From JAPPHA01 sp963662815 (GTDB taxonomy: Bacteria > Pseudomonadota > Alphaproteobacteria > Rhodobacterales > Rhodobacteraceae): 64,000 nucleotides of DNA. The notes under the pieces are model-generated. The model worked only from the letters and a program-made list of their open reading frames with translations, did no database searches and was not told the DNA's origin. The stretch spans positions 124,001-188,000 of the forward strand of contig CAXXWA010000042.1 of assembly GCA_963662815.2 (NCBI GenBank), read 5' to 3'. Below, one piece after another: positions 44,297 to 53,744 of the stretch (its first letter is position 1; every line of letters begins with the position of its first letter). Both the position numbers and the translations under genes were made by a program.

Positions 44297-45649
44297 ATGA
44301 CAGTATCGCGCCTGACCTGCTTAGCATCGGCGGTTATCATCGGAACCGCTGCCCATTCGCAGGATCTCATTTTTGCACCGGGCGAGGATGCCCGATTCAA
44401 CTGGTCCAGTTACAAGGAGTTCAGCCAGACTGACCTTTCCGGCGAAACCCTGACGATTTTTGGACCTTGGCTGGAGCCGGACAAGACGCTTTTCAGCAGC
44501 GTTCTCGCATATTTCACCGCAGCGACCGGAGTTGAGGTCCAGTACTCGGGTTCGGACTCCTTCGAACAGCAGATCGTCATCGATGTCGAAGCTGGTTCAC
44601 CGCCCAATGTTGTGGTCTTTCCGCAACCGGGCCTGGCAGCTGATCTCGCCTCGAAAGGTGCGCTGTCCGCACTTGGAGACGAAACCGCGCAATGGGTACG
44701 GGACAACTACGCAGCCGGTCAGTCCTGGGTTGATCTCGGTACATATTCAGGTCCGGATGGCAACGATGCCCTCTATGGCTTTTTCTACAAAGTCGATGTG
44801 AAGTCGCTTGTCTGGTACCTGCCGGACAATTTCGATGACGCCGGCTATGAAGTTCCTGAGACAATGGAAGAGCTGATGGCGCTTACGGACCAGATTGTCG
44901 CCGACGGCGCCGTGCCATGGTGCATCGGCCTCGGGTCCGGCGGCGCAACCGGATGGCCGGCCACGGACTGGGTCGAGGATCTCATGCTTCGTACGCAGCC
45001 TCCGGAGGTGTACGATGCCTGGACAACCAATGAAATGTCCTTTGACGATCCGCGCGTCATCGCCGCCATTGACGAATTCGGGCACTTCGCTAGAAACGAT
45101 GCCTACGTCGCGGGCGGGGCGGCTGCAGTGGCGTCCGTGGACTTCCGTGACAGTCCTAACGGTCTTTTCGCATCGCCGCCGCAGTGCTACATGCACCGCC
45201 AGGCGTCCTTCATTCCGTCCTTCTTCCCCGAAGGATTCGTCGTCGGTGAGGATGTCGACTTCTTCTATTTTCCGGCCTATGCCGGAAAGGATCTCGGCAA
45301 GCCCGTCCTTGGGGCCGGCACGCTCTTCGCCATTACCAGCGATTCTCCGGCCGCCCGGGCATTCATCGAATTCCTGAAGACTCCGATCGCGCACGAGATC
45401 TGGATGGCCCAGAAGGGATTTCTGACTCCGCATTCGGGAGTCACTCCGGACGCCTATGGTGACGACGTCCTCAGGGCAATGGGCGAAATCCTTTTGCAAG
45501 CGACCACGTTCCGCTTCGATGGGTCCGACATCATGCCGGGACCCATCGGCGCAGGTGTGTTCTGGACCGGCATGGTCGATTACGTCGGCGGTAAGTCAAG
45601 CGCCGAAATCGCAGCCGAAGTCCAGAAAACCTGGGACGCGATCAAGTAG
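44297..45649 (+). CDS. aglE: Alpha-glucoside ABC transporter substrate-binding protein
   Basis: A 450-residue family 1 (MalE-like) binding protein with signal peptide MTVSRLTCLASAVIIGTAAHSQ. Family landmarks are LTIFGPWLEPDKTLFSSVLA, IDVEAGSPPNVVVFPQPGLA, GDETAQWVRDNYAAG and MHRQASFIPSFFPEG, characteristic of AglE. AAGGGGGA lies before the ATG. It is first in aglEFGAK, which imports sucrose, maltose, trehalose and similar alpha-glucosides in related bacteria. Confidence 0.9.
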   Translation: MTVSRLTCLASAVIIGTAAHSQDLIFAPGEDARFNWSSYKEFSQTDLSGETLTIFGPWLEPDKTLFSSVLAYFTAATGVEVQYSGSDSFEQQIVIDVEAGSPPNVVVFPQPGLAADLASKGALSALGDETAQWVRDNYAAGQSWVDLGTYSGPDGNDALYGFFYKVDVKSLVWYLPDNFDDAGYEVPETMEELMALTDQIVADGAVPWCIGLGSGGATGWPATDWVEDLMLRTQPPEVYDAWTTNEMSFDDPRVIAAIDEFGHFARNDAYVAGGAAAVASVDFRDSPNGLFASPPQCYMHRQASFIPSFFPEGFVVGEDVDFFYFPAYAGKDLGKPVLGAGTLFAITSDSPAARAFIEFLKTPIAHEIWMAQKGFLTPHSGVTPDAYGDDVLRAMGEILLQATTFRFDGSDIMPGPIGAGVFWTGMVDYVGGKSSAEIAAEVQKTWDAIK

Positions 45650-45703
45650 CGGCGCATCGCATGAACGACATCAGGTTTGGCGATTTCGCGTCAACTCCAG
45701 GTT

Positions 45704-45730
45704 GCCGGGCTCCCTTTGCCGGAGCCCGGC
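45704..45730 (+). promoter_or_regulatory. Intercistronic hairpin between aglE and aglF
   Basis: Perfect 10 bp stem GCCGGGCTCC / GGAGCCCGGC with 7-base loop, 54 bases after the aglE stop. Probably stabilises the aglE message or attenuates the downstream genes. Confidence 0.6.
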
Positions 45731-45789
45731 ATGTCTGAAAACGCCGTTTTCTGGTTGTTCTCGGGCGTCCCGGATTCAAAGAGCAAGAG

Positions 45790-46785
45790 TTGACCGTGAC
45801 CCAAGTGCTATTGGCGATCTTCACGATAGTTGCCGGCGTGTTCGGTTGCGTCTTGTATTTCTACCTTTCGAACTTGATTCTGGACCGGTTGTTTCCTCCA
45901 AGGGGCCCGGATGCCGGGCGGAACATCAACAGGGCAATGGCAATCCGGCCATGGTTGTTCCTCGGTCCCGCTATCGTCATCTTGTCGGTCTATCTGGTCT
46001 ATCCGGTGTTCAATTCCGTCTGGTTGTCGTTCCACGATGCCGCGGGCGACGAGTTCGTCGGATTCGACAATTACTTGTGGCTTGTCGGCGACGGAAAGTT
46101 CCGGGAGTCCATCCGGAACAACATTCTTTGGCTGATCGTCGTTCCTGCTGCGTCGACGTTCTTCGGCTTGGTTGCGGCTGCATTGACCGACCGGATCCGC
46201 TGGGGGAATCTCGCGAAGTCGATGGTATTCATGCCGATGGCGATCTCCTTCATCGGCGCTGCGGTGATTTGGAAATTCATCTATGACTACCGCGGAGAAG
46301 GCAGCAGCGAAATCGGCCTTCTCAATGCCGCGATGCGCTTGCTGTCACTCGAATCCCAGCCATGGCTGACGCTGGCGCCGGGGAACAATTTCCTCCTCAT
46401 GGTCGTTCTCGTGTGGATTCAGACCGGTTTCGCGATGGTTATCCTGTCGGCGGCCTTGCGCGGCATACCTGAGGAAACCATAGAGGCGGCGATTCTGGAC
46501 GGCGCGTCTCCGCTACAGACGTTCTTCAAGATCAAGGTTCCGCAGATTTGGGGAACCATCGCCGTCGTATGGACTACAATCACCATCCTGGTACTCAAGG
46601 TCTTTGACATAGTGTTGGCGATGACGAACGGACAGTGGGGCAGCCAGGTTCTGGCCAACCTCATGTTCGATTGGATGTTCCGGGGCAATGATACCGGCCG
46701 GGCCTCTACCGTCGCCATCGTGATCATGATTCTGGTGACTCCAATCATGATCTGGAACATCCGGAACGCCAGGAACGAACGATAG
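45790..46785 (+). CDS. aglF: Alpha-glucoside ABC transporter permease
   Basis: A 331-residue MalF-type permease with TM segments at the N-terminus (VLLAIFTIVAGVFGCVLYFY) and the AglF-like FPPRGPDAGRNINRAMAIRP linker before the next TM. The EAA loop is EETIEAAILDGASPLQTFFK. The start is uncertain: TTG 45790 or GTG 45796, with no ATG at the expected place. It precedes aglG by 17 bases. Confidence 0.88.
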   Translation: MTVTQVLLAIFTIVAGVFGCVLYFYLSNLILDRLFPPRGPDAGRNINRAMAIRPWLFLGPAIVILSVYLVYPVFNSVWLSFHDAAGDEFVGFDNYLWLVGDGKFRESIRNNILWLIVVPAASTFFGLVAAALTDRIRWGNLAKSMVFMPMAISFIGAAVIWKFIYDYRGEGSSEIGLLNAAMRLLSLESQPWLTLAPGNNFLLMVVLVWIQTGFAMVILSAALRGIPEETIEAAILDGASPLQTFFKIKVPQIWGTIAVVWTTITILVLKVFDIVLAMTNGQWGSQVLANLMFDWMFRGNDTGRASTVAIVIMILVTPIMIWNIRNARNER

Positions 46786-46802
46786 GAGGCACTGACCCGG
46801 AA

Positions 46803-47939
46803 ATGGAGAACATTGCCGGAACTCGCGCCCGCCTTGTCTGGGCAGTCAACCTGTCCGTCATTGCACTGGTCCTTCTCTGGATCATTCCGACCGTCGGCCT
46901 GCTGGTTTCGTCCTTCCGGGACCGCGACCAGATTGTGACAAGCGGCTGGTGGAAGGCGTTGTTCCCCTCCGAACAGAACATCGTCGTCCGTTCGCCGCCG
47001 CCCGAGTTTCAAATCGAGGAAAACGGAAACTACGTCATCAGCGGGAACGTGTTCGGTGACGAGGACGGCGAAGTCATCGCCTTCGGCTCCAGTTCAAAGT
47101 CTCCTGCGAGCCACAGACCCGGCGAGACTTCGCCCATGACCAAGGGCAGGGAAATGACCGTTGATGCGGAAGGGAACTACCGCATCTCCTCGGAGGAACC
47201 TTTCTCCGGACGCCGGGGAATCCGGGTTTTTGCGACTACAAGGCAGCCGCCGAATTTTACGGTCGAGAACTACGAAACCGTCATATTCGCCGAAGGAATC
47301 GGCCAGTCCTTCATCAATACGTTTTCCGTGACCGTTCCGGCGACGGTCATCCCGATCCTGATCGCCGCCTTTGCCGCCTATGCGTTGGCTTGGATGGAGT
47401 TTCCGGGCCGGGCAATTCTCGTGGCGGTGGTGGTCGGTCTCCTGGTCGTGCCGCTACAGCTGGCGCTCATTCCGCTCCTTAAACTCCACAACACTGTCGG
47501 GCTCGGCAAGGGCTACTTCGGAATCTGGTTGGCGCACACAGGCTTTGGCCTCCCACTCGCCATATATCTCCTTCGAAACTACATTGCCGGCCTGCCGGGC
47601 GAGATCATTGAATCCGCGCGGGTGGATGGTGCGACGGACTTCGAAATCTTCCGGAGAATCGTGTTGCCACTCTCGTTTCCGGCGCTGGCGAGCTTCGCGA
47701 TCTTCCAGTTTCTCTGGGTGTGGAACGACCTGCTCGTCGCGACTGTCTTCCTCGGCCACAACGAGGAACAACTAGTGATGACTGCCCGGCTGCGCGAATT
47801 GCTTGGTTCTCGGGGAGGAGACTGGGAGATCCTTGCGGCCTCCGCCTTCGTGTCGATCGCGGTTCCTCTCGTGGTCTTCTTTTCCCTGCAGAAATACCTT
47901 GTCCGGGGTCTTTTGGCCGGCTCGGTCAAGGGTGGATAG
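46803..47939 (+). CDS. aglG: Alpha-glucoside ABC transporter permease
   Basis: A 378-residue MalG-type permease. After the first TM (LSVIALVLLWIIPTVGLLVS) there is a long polar insertion of about 110 residues (QNIVVRSPPPEF to NFTVENYETVIFAEG) facing the periplasm, which is characteristic of AglG and longer than in MalG. The EAA loop reads GEIIESARVDGATDFEIFRR. It ends 7 bases before the GH13 start. Confidence 0.88.
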   Translation: MENIAGTRARLVWAVNLSVIALVLLWIIPTVGLLVSSFRDRDQIVTSGWWKALFPSEQNIVVRSPPPEFQIEENGNYVISGNVFGDEDGEVIAFGSSSKSPASHRPGETSPMTKGREMTVDAEGNYRISSEEPFSGRRGIRVFATTRQPPNFTVENYETVIFAEGIGQSFINTFSVTVPATVIPILIAAFAAYALAWMEFPGRAILVAVVVGLLVVPLQLALIPLLKLHNTVGLGKGYFGIWLAHTGFGLPLAIYLLRNYIAGLPGEIIESARVDGATDFEIFRRIVLPLSFPALASFAIFQFLWVWNDLLVATVFLGHNEEQLVMTARLRELLGSRGGDWEILAASAFVSIAVPLVVFFSLQKYLVRGLLAGSVKGG

Positions 47940-47946
47940 AGCGAAC

Positions 47947-49641
47947 ATGGATTCGCTCTTACGGTCGAACGCTGCAGAATGCGTTGCCGAAACCAGCACT
48001 GATCCGGTCCGGCTGGAACTGGAATGGTGGCGCGGAGCTGTCGTCTACCAGATCTACATCCGCTCCTTTCAGGACTCGAACGGCGATGGCATCGGCGACA
48101 TCAAGGGCATCACCGCCCGCTTGCCGCATGTAGCCAGCCTGGGGGTCGACGCCATCTGGATCGCCCCCTTTTTCCGGTCGCCCATGAAGGACTTCGGTTA
48201 TGACATCGCGGACTATCGCGAAATCGATCCGTCCTTTGGAACCTTGTCCGACTTCGACGAGTTGCTTGCGGCGGCCCGTGACCTCGGAATCCGCGTGCTC
48301 GTCGACTTGGCGCTGAGCCATACTTCCGACAGGCATCCGTGGTTTACCGAGAGCCGGTCGTCGAGAGACCACGCACGGTCGGACTGGTACGTTTGGGCAG
48401 ACCCGAAGCCAGACGGAACGCCGCCCAACAATTGGCTGTCCGTTTTTGGCGGCTCGTCGTGGGCTTGGGACAGTACGCGGCAGCAATACTATCTGCACAA
48501 CTTCCTGGCATCGCAGCCGGACCTCAACTTTCACAATCCGTCGGTCCAGGATGCGGTCATAGACGTAGCGAAATTCTGGCTTGATCGCGGTGTCGACGGT
48601 TTCCGGTTGGACACGATCAACTTTTATTTTCACGATCTGCAGCTTCGCGACAATCCGCCGCTTCCCGACGAGTTTCGGAACACGTCGATTGCACCAAGCG
48701 TCAACCCGTACAACTACCAGTGCCACCGTTACGACAAGAACCGCCCCGAGAACATCGCCTTCCTGGGTCGGCTGCGCTCGCTCCTCGAACGGTACCCCGA
48801 ATCGATCGCCATCGGCGAGGTCGGCGACGCCCAGCGGGGGCTGGAGATCCTTGCCGAGTACACATCCGGCGATAACCGCATTCACATGTGCTACGCCTTC
48901 GAATTCCTTTCTGGCAATCGGCCCAATGCAGGCCGCTTCGCCGATGTGCTCGCGCAACTGGCGCGGCTGGGTCCGGACGCCTGGCCAGCATGGGCGTTTT
49001 CCAACCATGATGTAGAACGGCATGCCACGCGCTGGAATCTCGGCCCTGAGCGGAACCGGGTGATGATCCACCTGATGGTTTGCCTGAAGGGAGCGCTATG
49101 CCTCTACCAAGGCGAGGAACTCGGTCTGCCGCAGGCTGACTTGGCATTCGAGGATCTTCGCGATCCCTATGGCGTCCGGTTCTGGCCGGAGTTTCCGGGG
49201 CGCGACGGCTGCAGGACGCCCATGGTCTGGAAGTCGACCGCCAGGAACTGCGGGTTTTCCGATGTCCGGCCATGGTTGCCGGTTCCCGAGGCCCATCGCG
49301 TCCTTGCCGCCGACAGGCAGGCGGGCGACGCCGGATCCGTTCTCAGCGCCTATCGCAGCGCCATCGCGCTCAGGCGCGCGAGTCCCGCCCTTCGAACCGG
49401 AAGCCTGGAAGTCCTCGCGGCCGAGGGGGACTTTCTTGCGCTCGAGCGGAGGCTGGGCGCCGAACGCGTTGTTTGCGCGTTCAACTTCGGTGACGACGCC
49501 GTCGAATTCGACTTCCCGCATGGCGAGTGGACGACCCTGGCCGGAATCCGGGATGCCGGCGATGACGGGTGGGCGCTCTCGGGATCAATTCGTCTCAAAG
49601 GCAATGACTGCATCATTGCGGTCCTGAAGGAGGAACCGTAA
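47947..49641 (+). CDS. aglA: GH13 alpha-glucosidase of the agl operon
   Basis: A 564-residue family 13 enzyme. Start region LELEWWRGAVVYQIYIRSFQ; catalytic regions VLVDLALSHTS, GVDGFRLDTINFYF (nucleophile Asp), SIAIGEVGD (acid/base Glu) and AFSNHDVERH. No signal peptide. It hydrolyses alpha-glucosides delivered by AglEFGK in the cytoplasm. It is paralogous to the GH13 gene at 21034-22629, which shares the WWRGA and FxSPM landmarks. ATG 47947 follows aglG closely. Confidence 0.9.
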   Translation: MDSLLRSNAAECVAETSTDPVRLELEWWRGAVVYQIYIRSFQDSNGDGIGDIKGITARLPHVASLGVDAIWIAPFFRSPMKDFGYDIADYREIDPSFGTLSDFDELLAAARDLGIRVLVDLALSHTSDRHPWFTESRSSRDHARSDWYVWADPKPDGTPPNNWLSVFGGSSWAWDSTRQQYYLHNFLASQPDLNFHNPSVQDAVIDVAKFWLDRGVDGFRLDTINFYFHDLQLRDNPPLPDEFRNTSIAPSVNPYNYQCHRYDKNRPENIAFLGRLRSLLERYPESIAIGEVGDAQRGLEILAEYTSGDNRIHMCYAFEFLSGNRPNAGRFADVLAQLARLGPDAWPAWAFSNHDVERHATRWNLGPERNRVMIHLMVCLKGALCLYQGEELGLPQADLAFEDLRDPYGVRFWPEFPGRDGCRTPMVWKSTARNCGFSDVRPWLPVPEAHRVLAADRQAGDAGSVLSAYRSAIALRRASPALRTGSLEVLAAEGDFLALERRLGAERVVCAFNFGDDAVEFDFPHGEWTTLAGIRDAGDDGWALSGSIRLKGNDCIIAVLKEEP

Positions 49642-49646
49642 GCGAC

Positions 49647-50732
49647 ATGGCTGAACTCGTTCTGAACAGTGTTTCAAAGGCTTATGGGCAGGTCGAGGTC
49701 CTGCACGACATCAATCTCGAGATCAGGCAGGGCGAATTGATGGTCTTTGTCGGGCCCTCCGGATGCGGGAAGTCCACGCTTCTCCGGATGATCGCCGGGC
49801 TGGAAAGGATTTCCGGCGGCACGTTGACGATCGACGGGCAGGTGGTCAATGACGTGCCGCCATCCGAACGGGGCGTTGCCATGGTCTTTCAGTCCTATGC
49901 TCTGTACCCGCATATGACCGTCAGGGAAAACATGGCCTTTGCGCTTCGAATCGCGAAGAAACCGTCAGCGGAGATTGACCGGGCCGTCGAGAACGCCGCC
50001 AGGATTCTCCATCTGGATCCATATCTCGACCGGCTTCCCAAAGCCCTTTCCGGAGGCCAGCGACAAAGGGTCGCGATAGGCAGGGCGATCGTCAGGGACC
50101 CGCGCGTGTTTCTCTTTGACGAACCGCTCTCCAATCTTGATGCCGCCCTGCGCGTCGCCACCCGCATCGAAATCGCGCAACTTAAGCAGAACATGCCGGA
50201 AACAACGATGATCTACGTGACCCATGATCAGGTGGAAGCGATGACGCTTGCATCCAGGATCGTGGTTCTCCATGGCGGATACATTGAGCAGGTCGGAGCT
50301 CCGCTCGATCTCTACGAACGGCCGGCGAACGAGTTCGTGGCGCAATTCATCGGTTCGCCGGCGATGAATCTTCTACCGGGAGCAATCGTCGAAACCGGCG
50401 AGGAAACCATTGTCCGCCTGGACGGCGGAGGAACGGCCCGGTCGGCCATCGGTACTGCCGGCGATGCTCAGGGACGCCGGGTCAACGTCGGCATACGTCC
50501 TGAAGACTTCGAGATTACGGATGGCGAACCCGTCTATTCGGGTTCGGTCGACTACTCCGAGGCCCTCGGCGAGGTGACGGTCCTGTATTTCGGTGATCAG
50601 AACGATGAAGCCGGGCAGATCCTTGCCAAGCTTCCAGGCATCCATTCCGGACTGAAGGGACAGATCGTCCGGCTCTCCGCCGACCCTGCCAAGGTCCACC
50701 TCTTTGCCGATGGCCAGTCTATGCGAAACTGA
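49647..50732 (+). CDS. aglK: Alpha-glucoside ABC transporter ATP-binding protein
   Basis: A 361-residue MalK/UgpC-type ATPase. Walker A VGPSGCGKSTLLRM, Q-loop MVFQSYALYPHM, signature ALSGGQRQRVAIGRAIVRDP, Walker B VFLFDEPLSNLD, switch His in IYVTHDQVEAMT, and a C-terminal OB-fold regulatory domain (VNVGIRPEDFEI). Last gene of the aglEFGAK operon, 5 bases after aglA. Confidence 0.92.
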   Translation: MAELVLNSVSKAYGQVEVLHDINLEIRQGELMVFVGPSGCGKSTLLRMIAGLERISGGTLTIDGQVVNDVPPSERGVAMVFQSYALYPHMTVRENMAFALRIAKKPSAEIDRAVENAARILHLDPYLDRLPKALSGGQRQRVAIGRAIVRDPRVFLFDEPLSNLDAALRVATRIEIAQLKQNMPETTMIYVTHDQVEAMTLASRIVVLHGGYIEQVGAPLDLYERPANEFVAQFIGSPAMNLLPGAIVETGEETIVRLDGGGTARSAIGTAGDAQGRRVNVGIRPEDFEITDGEPVYSGSVDYSEALGEVTVLYFGDQNDEAGQILAKLPGIHSGLKGQIVRLSADPAKVHLFADGQSMRN

Positions 50733-50908
50733 TCCTTCAGCAGGAAGCGCTGGGCTCCGGCCACCACAACCGCGAGTCGGGTCGGGGACTCCCGCGCCGG
50801 TTGGACGCGGAATCCGTTTTGCCGGACCGTCGGGCAAAATTTGCGCGCCGGGCCGGCAAGTTTCGGGGAACGTGCGTCGCTTTGGGTTGCGTCCCCTACC
50901 GGCATAGG

Positions 50909-51358
50909 TCAGTCGACCGGAATGTCGAAATGCAGGACGTCTTCGCGGACGCCGAGATGCGAGTAGAGCGCTATCGCCGGTTTGTCGCCGCGGTCGGCCT
51001 GGACAAACAGGACCCAGGCGCCGCGATCCCTTGCGATGGCGCGAACTTCGTTGATCAGCCGGGTGGCGATGCGCCGACGCCGCCAGGGTTTCGAAACCGC
51101 GAGATCGTAAATGTAGAACTCGGACCTCTCCTGCTCGAACTTCGGCAATTCATATGCAGCCAGCGCGCCGACAACCGCGCCGTCTGCGACGGCGGCCAGC
51201 GCGACAAAGGCGGGATTCGAAAGTAGCTCCATCCGGTATTCGGGCAGGGGCCTTGAGGCGTCATATGATGCGGGATCGTCGAAGACCGCGCTGAAGAGAT
51301 CGAGCATCGCCTCGAACAGATGATCGTTTCCGCGCGTCAGGCGTTGAATTCTGAGCAT
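50909..51358 (-). CDS. GNAT acetyltransferase resembling AAC(3)-I
   Basis: A 149-residue GNAT protein closely following the layout of aminoglycoside 3-N-acetyltransferase AAC(3)-I: VVGALAAYELPKFEQERSEF, then YIYDLAVSKPWRRRRIATRL and VLFVQADRGDKPAIALYSHL, GVREDVLHFDI. The acetyl-CoA loop motif (R/Q-x-x-G-x-G/A) reads RRRRIA, with Arg in place of the first Gly, which may alter or reduce activity. ATG 51358 chosen; a TTG 33 bases upstream is the only alternative. It is chromosomal, next to IS630/IS5 copies. Resistance is not proven. Confidence 0.75.
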   Translation of the reverse strand: MLRIQRLTRGNDHLFEAMLDLFSAVFDDPASYDASRPLPEYRMELLSNPAFVALAAVADGAVVGALAAYELPKFEQERSEFYIYDLAVSKPWRRRRIATRLINEVRAIARDRGAWVLFVQADRGDKPAIALYSHLGVREDVLHFDIPVD

Positions 51359-51576
51359 GCGTCCAGTTTCCGCTTGCGCGTCCGGTCGCAATGCCGGACG
51401 CGCGGAGTGGTCAGATCGGGCCCGGAATTCGCCATATCCGCCGAGGGGCGCTTCACGACGGGGGCCGCGCCGCGCGATCCCGGGTCTTTCGCCAGGGCAT
51501 CGGACCTGATCTCACGCCCATGCGACGGTCCTCCCGTCATGCCATTTGGCCTAGTCTCCCGAATCTCAAGTTCGCA

Positions 51577-52671
51577 TCAAACATTTTCGCTTGCGCCGGG
51601 TTCGCTCGTCTTGAGGCGGAACCTCCTGACCGACGCAAGGATCTCGTCGGCGGACTTGACCCATTTGCAGGGCCGCGGGTTCTCGTTGTGCGCGTCGATG
51701 AACGACATGATGTCCGCCTCGAGTTCGGCGACCGGGCGATGCGCGCTCCGCTGCAGCTTCTTCCCGGTCGGTTCCGCGAACCAGCGCTCGACCAGGTTCA
51801 GCCATGACGCCGAGGTCGGCGTGAAATGGATGTGCCGGTGCCTGCGGCGGGCAAGCCGTTTCCTCGCCTTCCCCGTCTTGTGCGTCGCGTGGCTGACCGT
51901 CGCCAGGTGCACGTCCGGCCCGTCGGGCACCGCCGCCTCGACCTCCTTGAGGAAGCCCGGGAACTCCGTGGCGCGATGGCGGCCGAAGCGCTTGCCGGCC
52001 GCCGCGCCGGCGGCGGCGTCGAGCGCGGCGAAGAGCGTCGTCGTGCCGTGGCGGACGCAGTCGCGGGCTCTCCGCCCGGCCGCGCCCGGCGCCATCGGCA
52101 GGACCGGCTGCGTCCGGTCCAGGGCCCGGATCCGCGGCTTCCCGTCCACGAACGGGACGACCGCGCGGTCCGGCGGGGCCATGCAGAGCCCCGCGATGTC
52201 CTGCACCTTGTCGACGAACAGCGGGTCCGTCGACAGCTTGAACGTCCCGCTCCGGTGCGGCTTCAGGCTGGACGCCGACCAGATCCGGTGCACCGTCGCG
52301 TGCGACGCGCCCGTCCTCCCGGCCATGCTCCGGACCGGCCAGCGCGTCGCGTCCTTCGGCATCGCGGTCGGCGTCCGCCCGCCCGCCTCGGCCACCTTCT
52401 CGTCCGTCACGGTGCGGGGCCGGCCGGACCTGCACTCGTCCGAGAGGCCCTCGATGCGCCTCTCGGCGAACCGCCTGCGCCGCTTTCCGACCGTGTGTTC
52501 GTGCACCCCGGCACGCTCCGCGACCTCCCTGCTCCGGAGCCCCTCGGCGCAGAGCAGGATGATCCTGCAGCGGTCGGACAGCGACCGCGGCGCCTTGTGC
52601 TTTCGGACATGCGCCTCGAGAAACGCCCGCTACTCGGCGCTCGGCACCACTTCCACCGCCTTGCCTCTCAT
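51577..52671 (-). pseudogene. IS630 family transposase, inactivated
   Basis: An IS630-type protein: SLSDRCRIILLCAEGLRSRE, then VHEHTVGKRRRRFAER, the catalytic segment FVDGKPRIRALDRTQPVLPM and FTPTSASWLNLVERWFAE. An in-frame TAG (52630-52632) interrupts the N-terminus 13 codons after the ATG. The second catalytic Asp (family DNYATHKT) is replaced: the sequence reads TVSHATHKT. First Asp and Glu remain. Inactive on two counts. Confidence 0.8.
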
Positions 52672-52723
52672 CGAACCGCCTCCTGCTCGCGTCATCTGTC
52701 GCCTTGATGGCAACCACTGTTAC

Positions 52724-53554
52724 GGAAGACTGGGCTGCGGACTCAATTGACCGGCCTGCGACCCGCCGGAGCGGGAACCGGCTGATGGCCAGGCGCACTG
52801 TGGACAGGAAGTTGCGCGCGGTCTTGTCATGCCGCGTTGCAACTCTCCGGAACTCCTTGATCCTGCCGATGAATCTCTCGACCGGACTGCGCTCCCGGCA
52901 TGCCTCGCGGTCAAGCCCGCGCTGCTCGTTCCGGCTGGACTTCGGCGGAATGACCGCGGTCGCTCCGGCCGCCGAAATCATGTCGAGGATGGCGTTGCCG
53001 TCGCAATCCCTGTCGCCGATCACCGTCTCGTCCGGCCCGAGCCCCTCAAGAAGCGCCCCCGCCTGCGTGCAGTCGGCCGCCTGTCCCGGTGTCAGGAGCA
53101 CGACCTTCACCAGCGCGTTGCCGTCGATGCCGATGTGGACCTTCGTGGTCCTGCCGCCGCGGCTCAACCCGACCTCGGGAGGCTCGCCGTCCCGTGGGGC
53201 GCCCGCGCCGTGCTTGTGGACGCGGATCGACGAGGAATCCACCATGCGCAGGCGAAGCTCCCCGCCGCCGCCGTCGCCGTCGTTGTCGTCGCCTTCCGCA
53301 AGTTCCTGAAGTTTCGACATTATCTTCTCCCGGAGGCCGTTCCTGCTCCACCGGTTGTACCGGTTGAAGCAGGTCGTGTAGGGACCGTAGCGCTCCGGCA
53401 GGTCGCGCCACGGCGTGCCGGTGCGCAGCACGAAGAAGATGCCGTCCATCACCCGCCTGTCATGCACCCGCTTCGGGCCCTGATGCTTCTGCGGAAGCAC
53501 GGAGCGGAGAATTTTCCACTCCGCATCCGTCATGTCGTGTCGGTCGCCGCTCAT
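52724..53554 (-). CDS. IS5 family transposase
   Basis: About 277 residues of IS5-type transposase: MTDAEWKILRSVLP, GIFFVLRTGTPWRDLPERYG, catalytic Asp in RMVDSSSIRVHKH, Asp in VIGDRDCDGNAIL and Glu in RSPVERFIGRIKEFRRVATR. The catalytic triad looks intact. The normal stop after the last helix (LAISRFPLRR...) is missing, and the frame runs on to 51566 through the antisense-like third frame of the IS630 gene, giving a spurious tail of some 385 codons. The element's 3' end is thus probably damaged. No terminal repeats were identified. Confidence 0.72.
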
Positions 53555-53744
53555 GCCTCGAACTCCTTGTCTGGACTGTTTCCTGCAGGAATCACGGAGG
53601 CGCGGGAATGTCAAATGTTTTGGGTACAGTGCCTAACGCGCGGCGTGACGCGGAGACGCCTGCCACCTCTCCAGCAGTGACCGGGGACCGGCCACTGCGG
53701 CGCGGCGTTCGGCCGCGCGTGGAGGGTCGCCATAACCGGGAGGA

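Noticed and set aside
51566..53614. A 682-codon continuous frame as one large gene
   Set aside because: Only the first about 280 codons resemble a protein (IS5 transposase). The rest is the wrong frame of an IS630 transposase.
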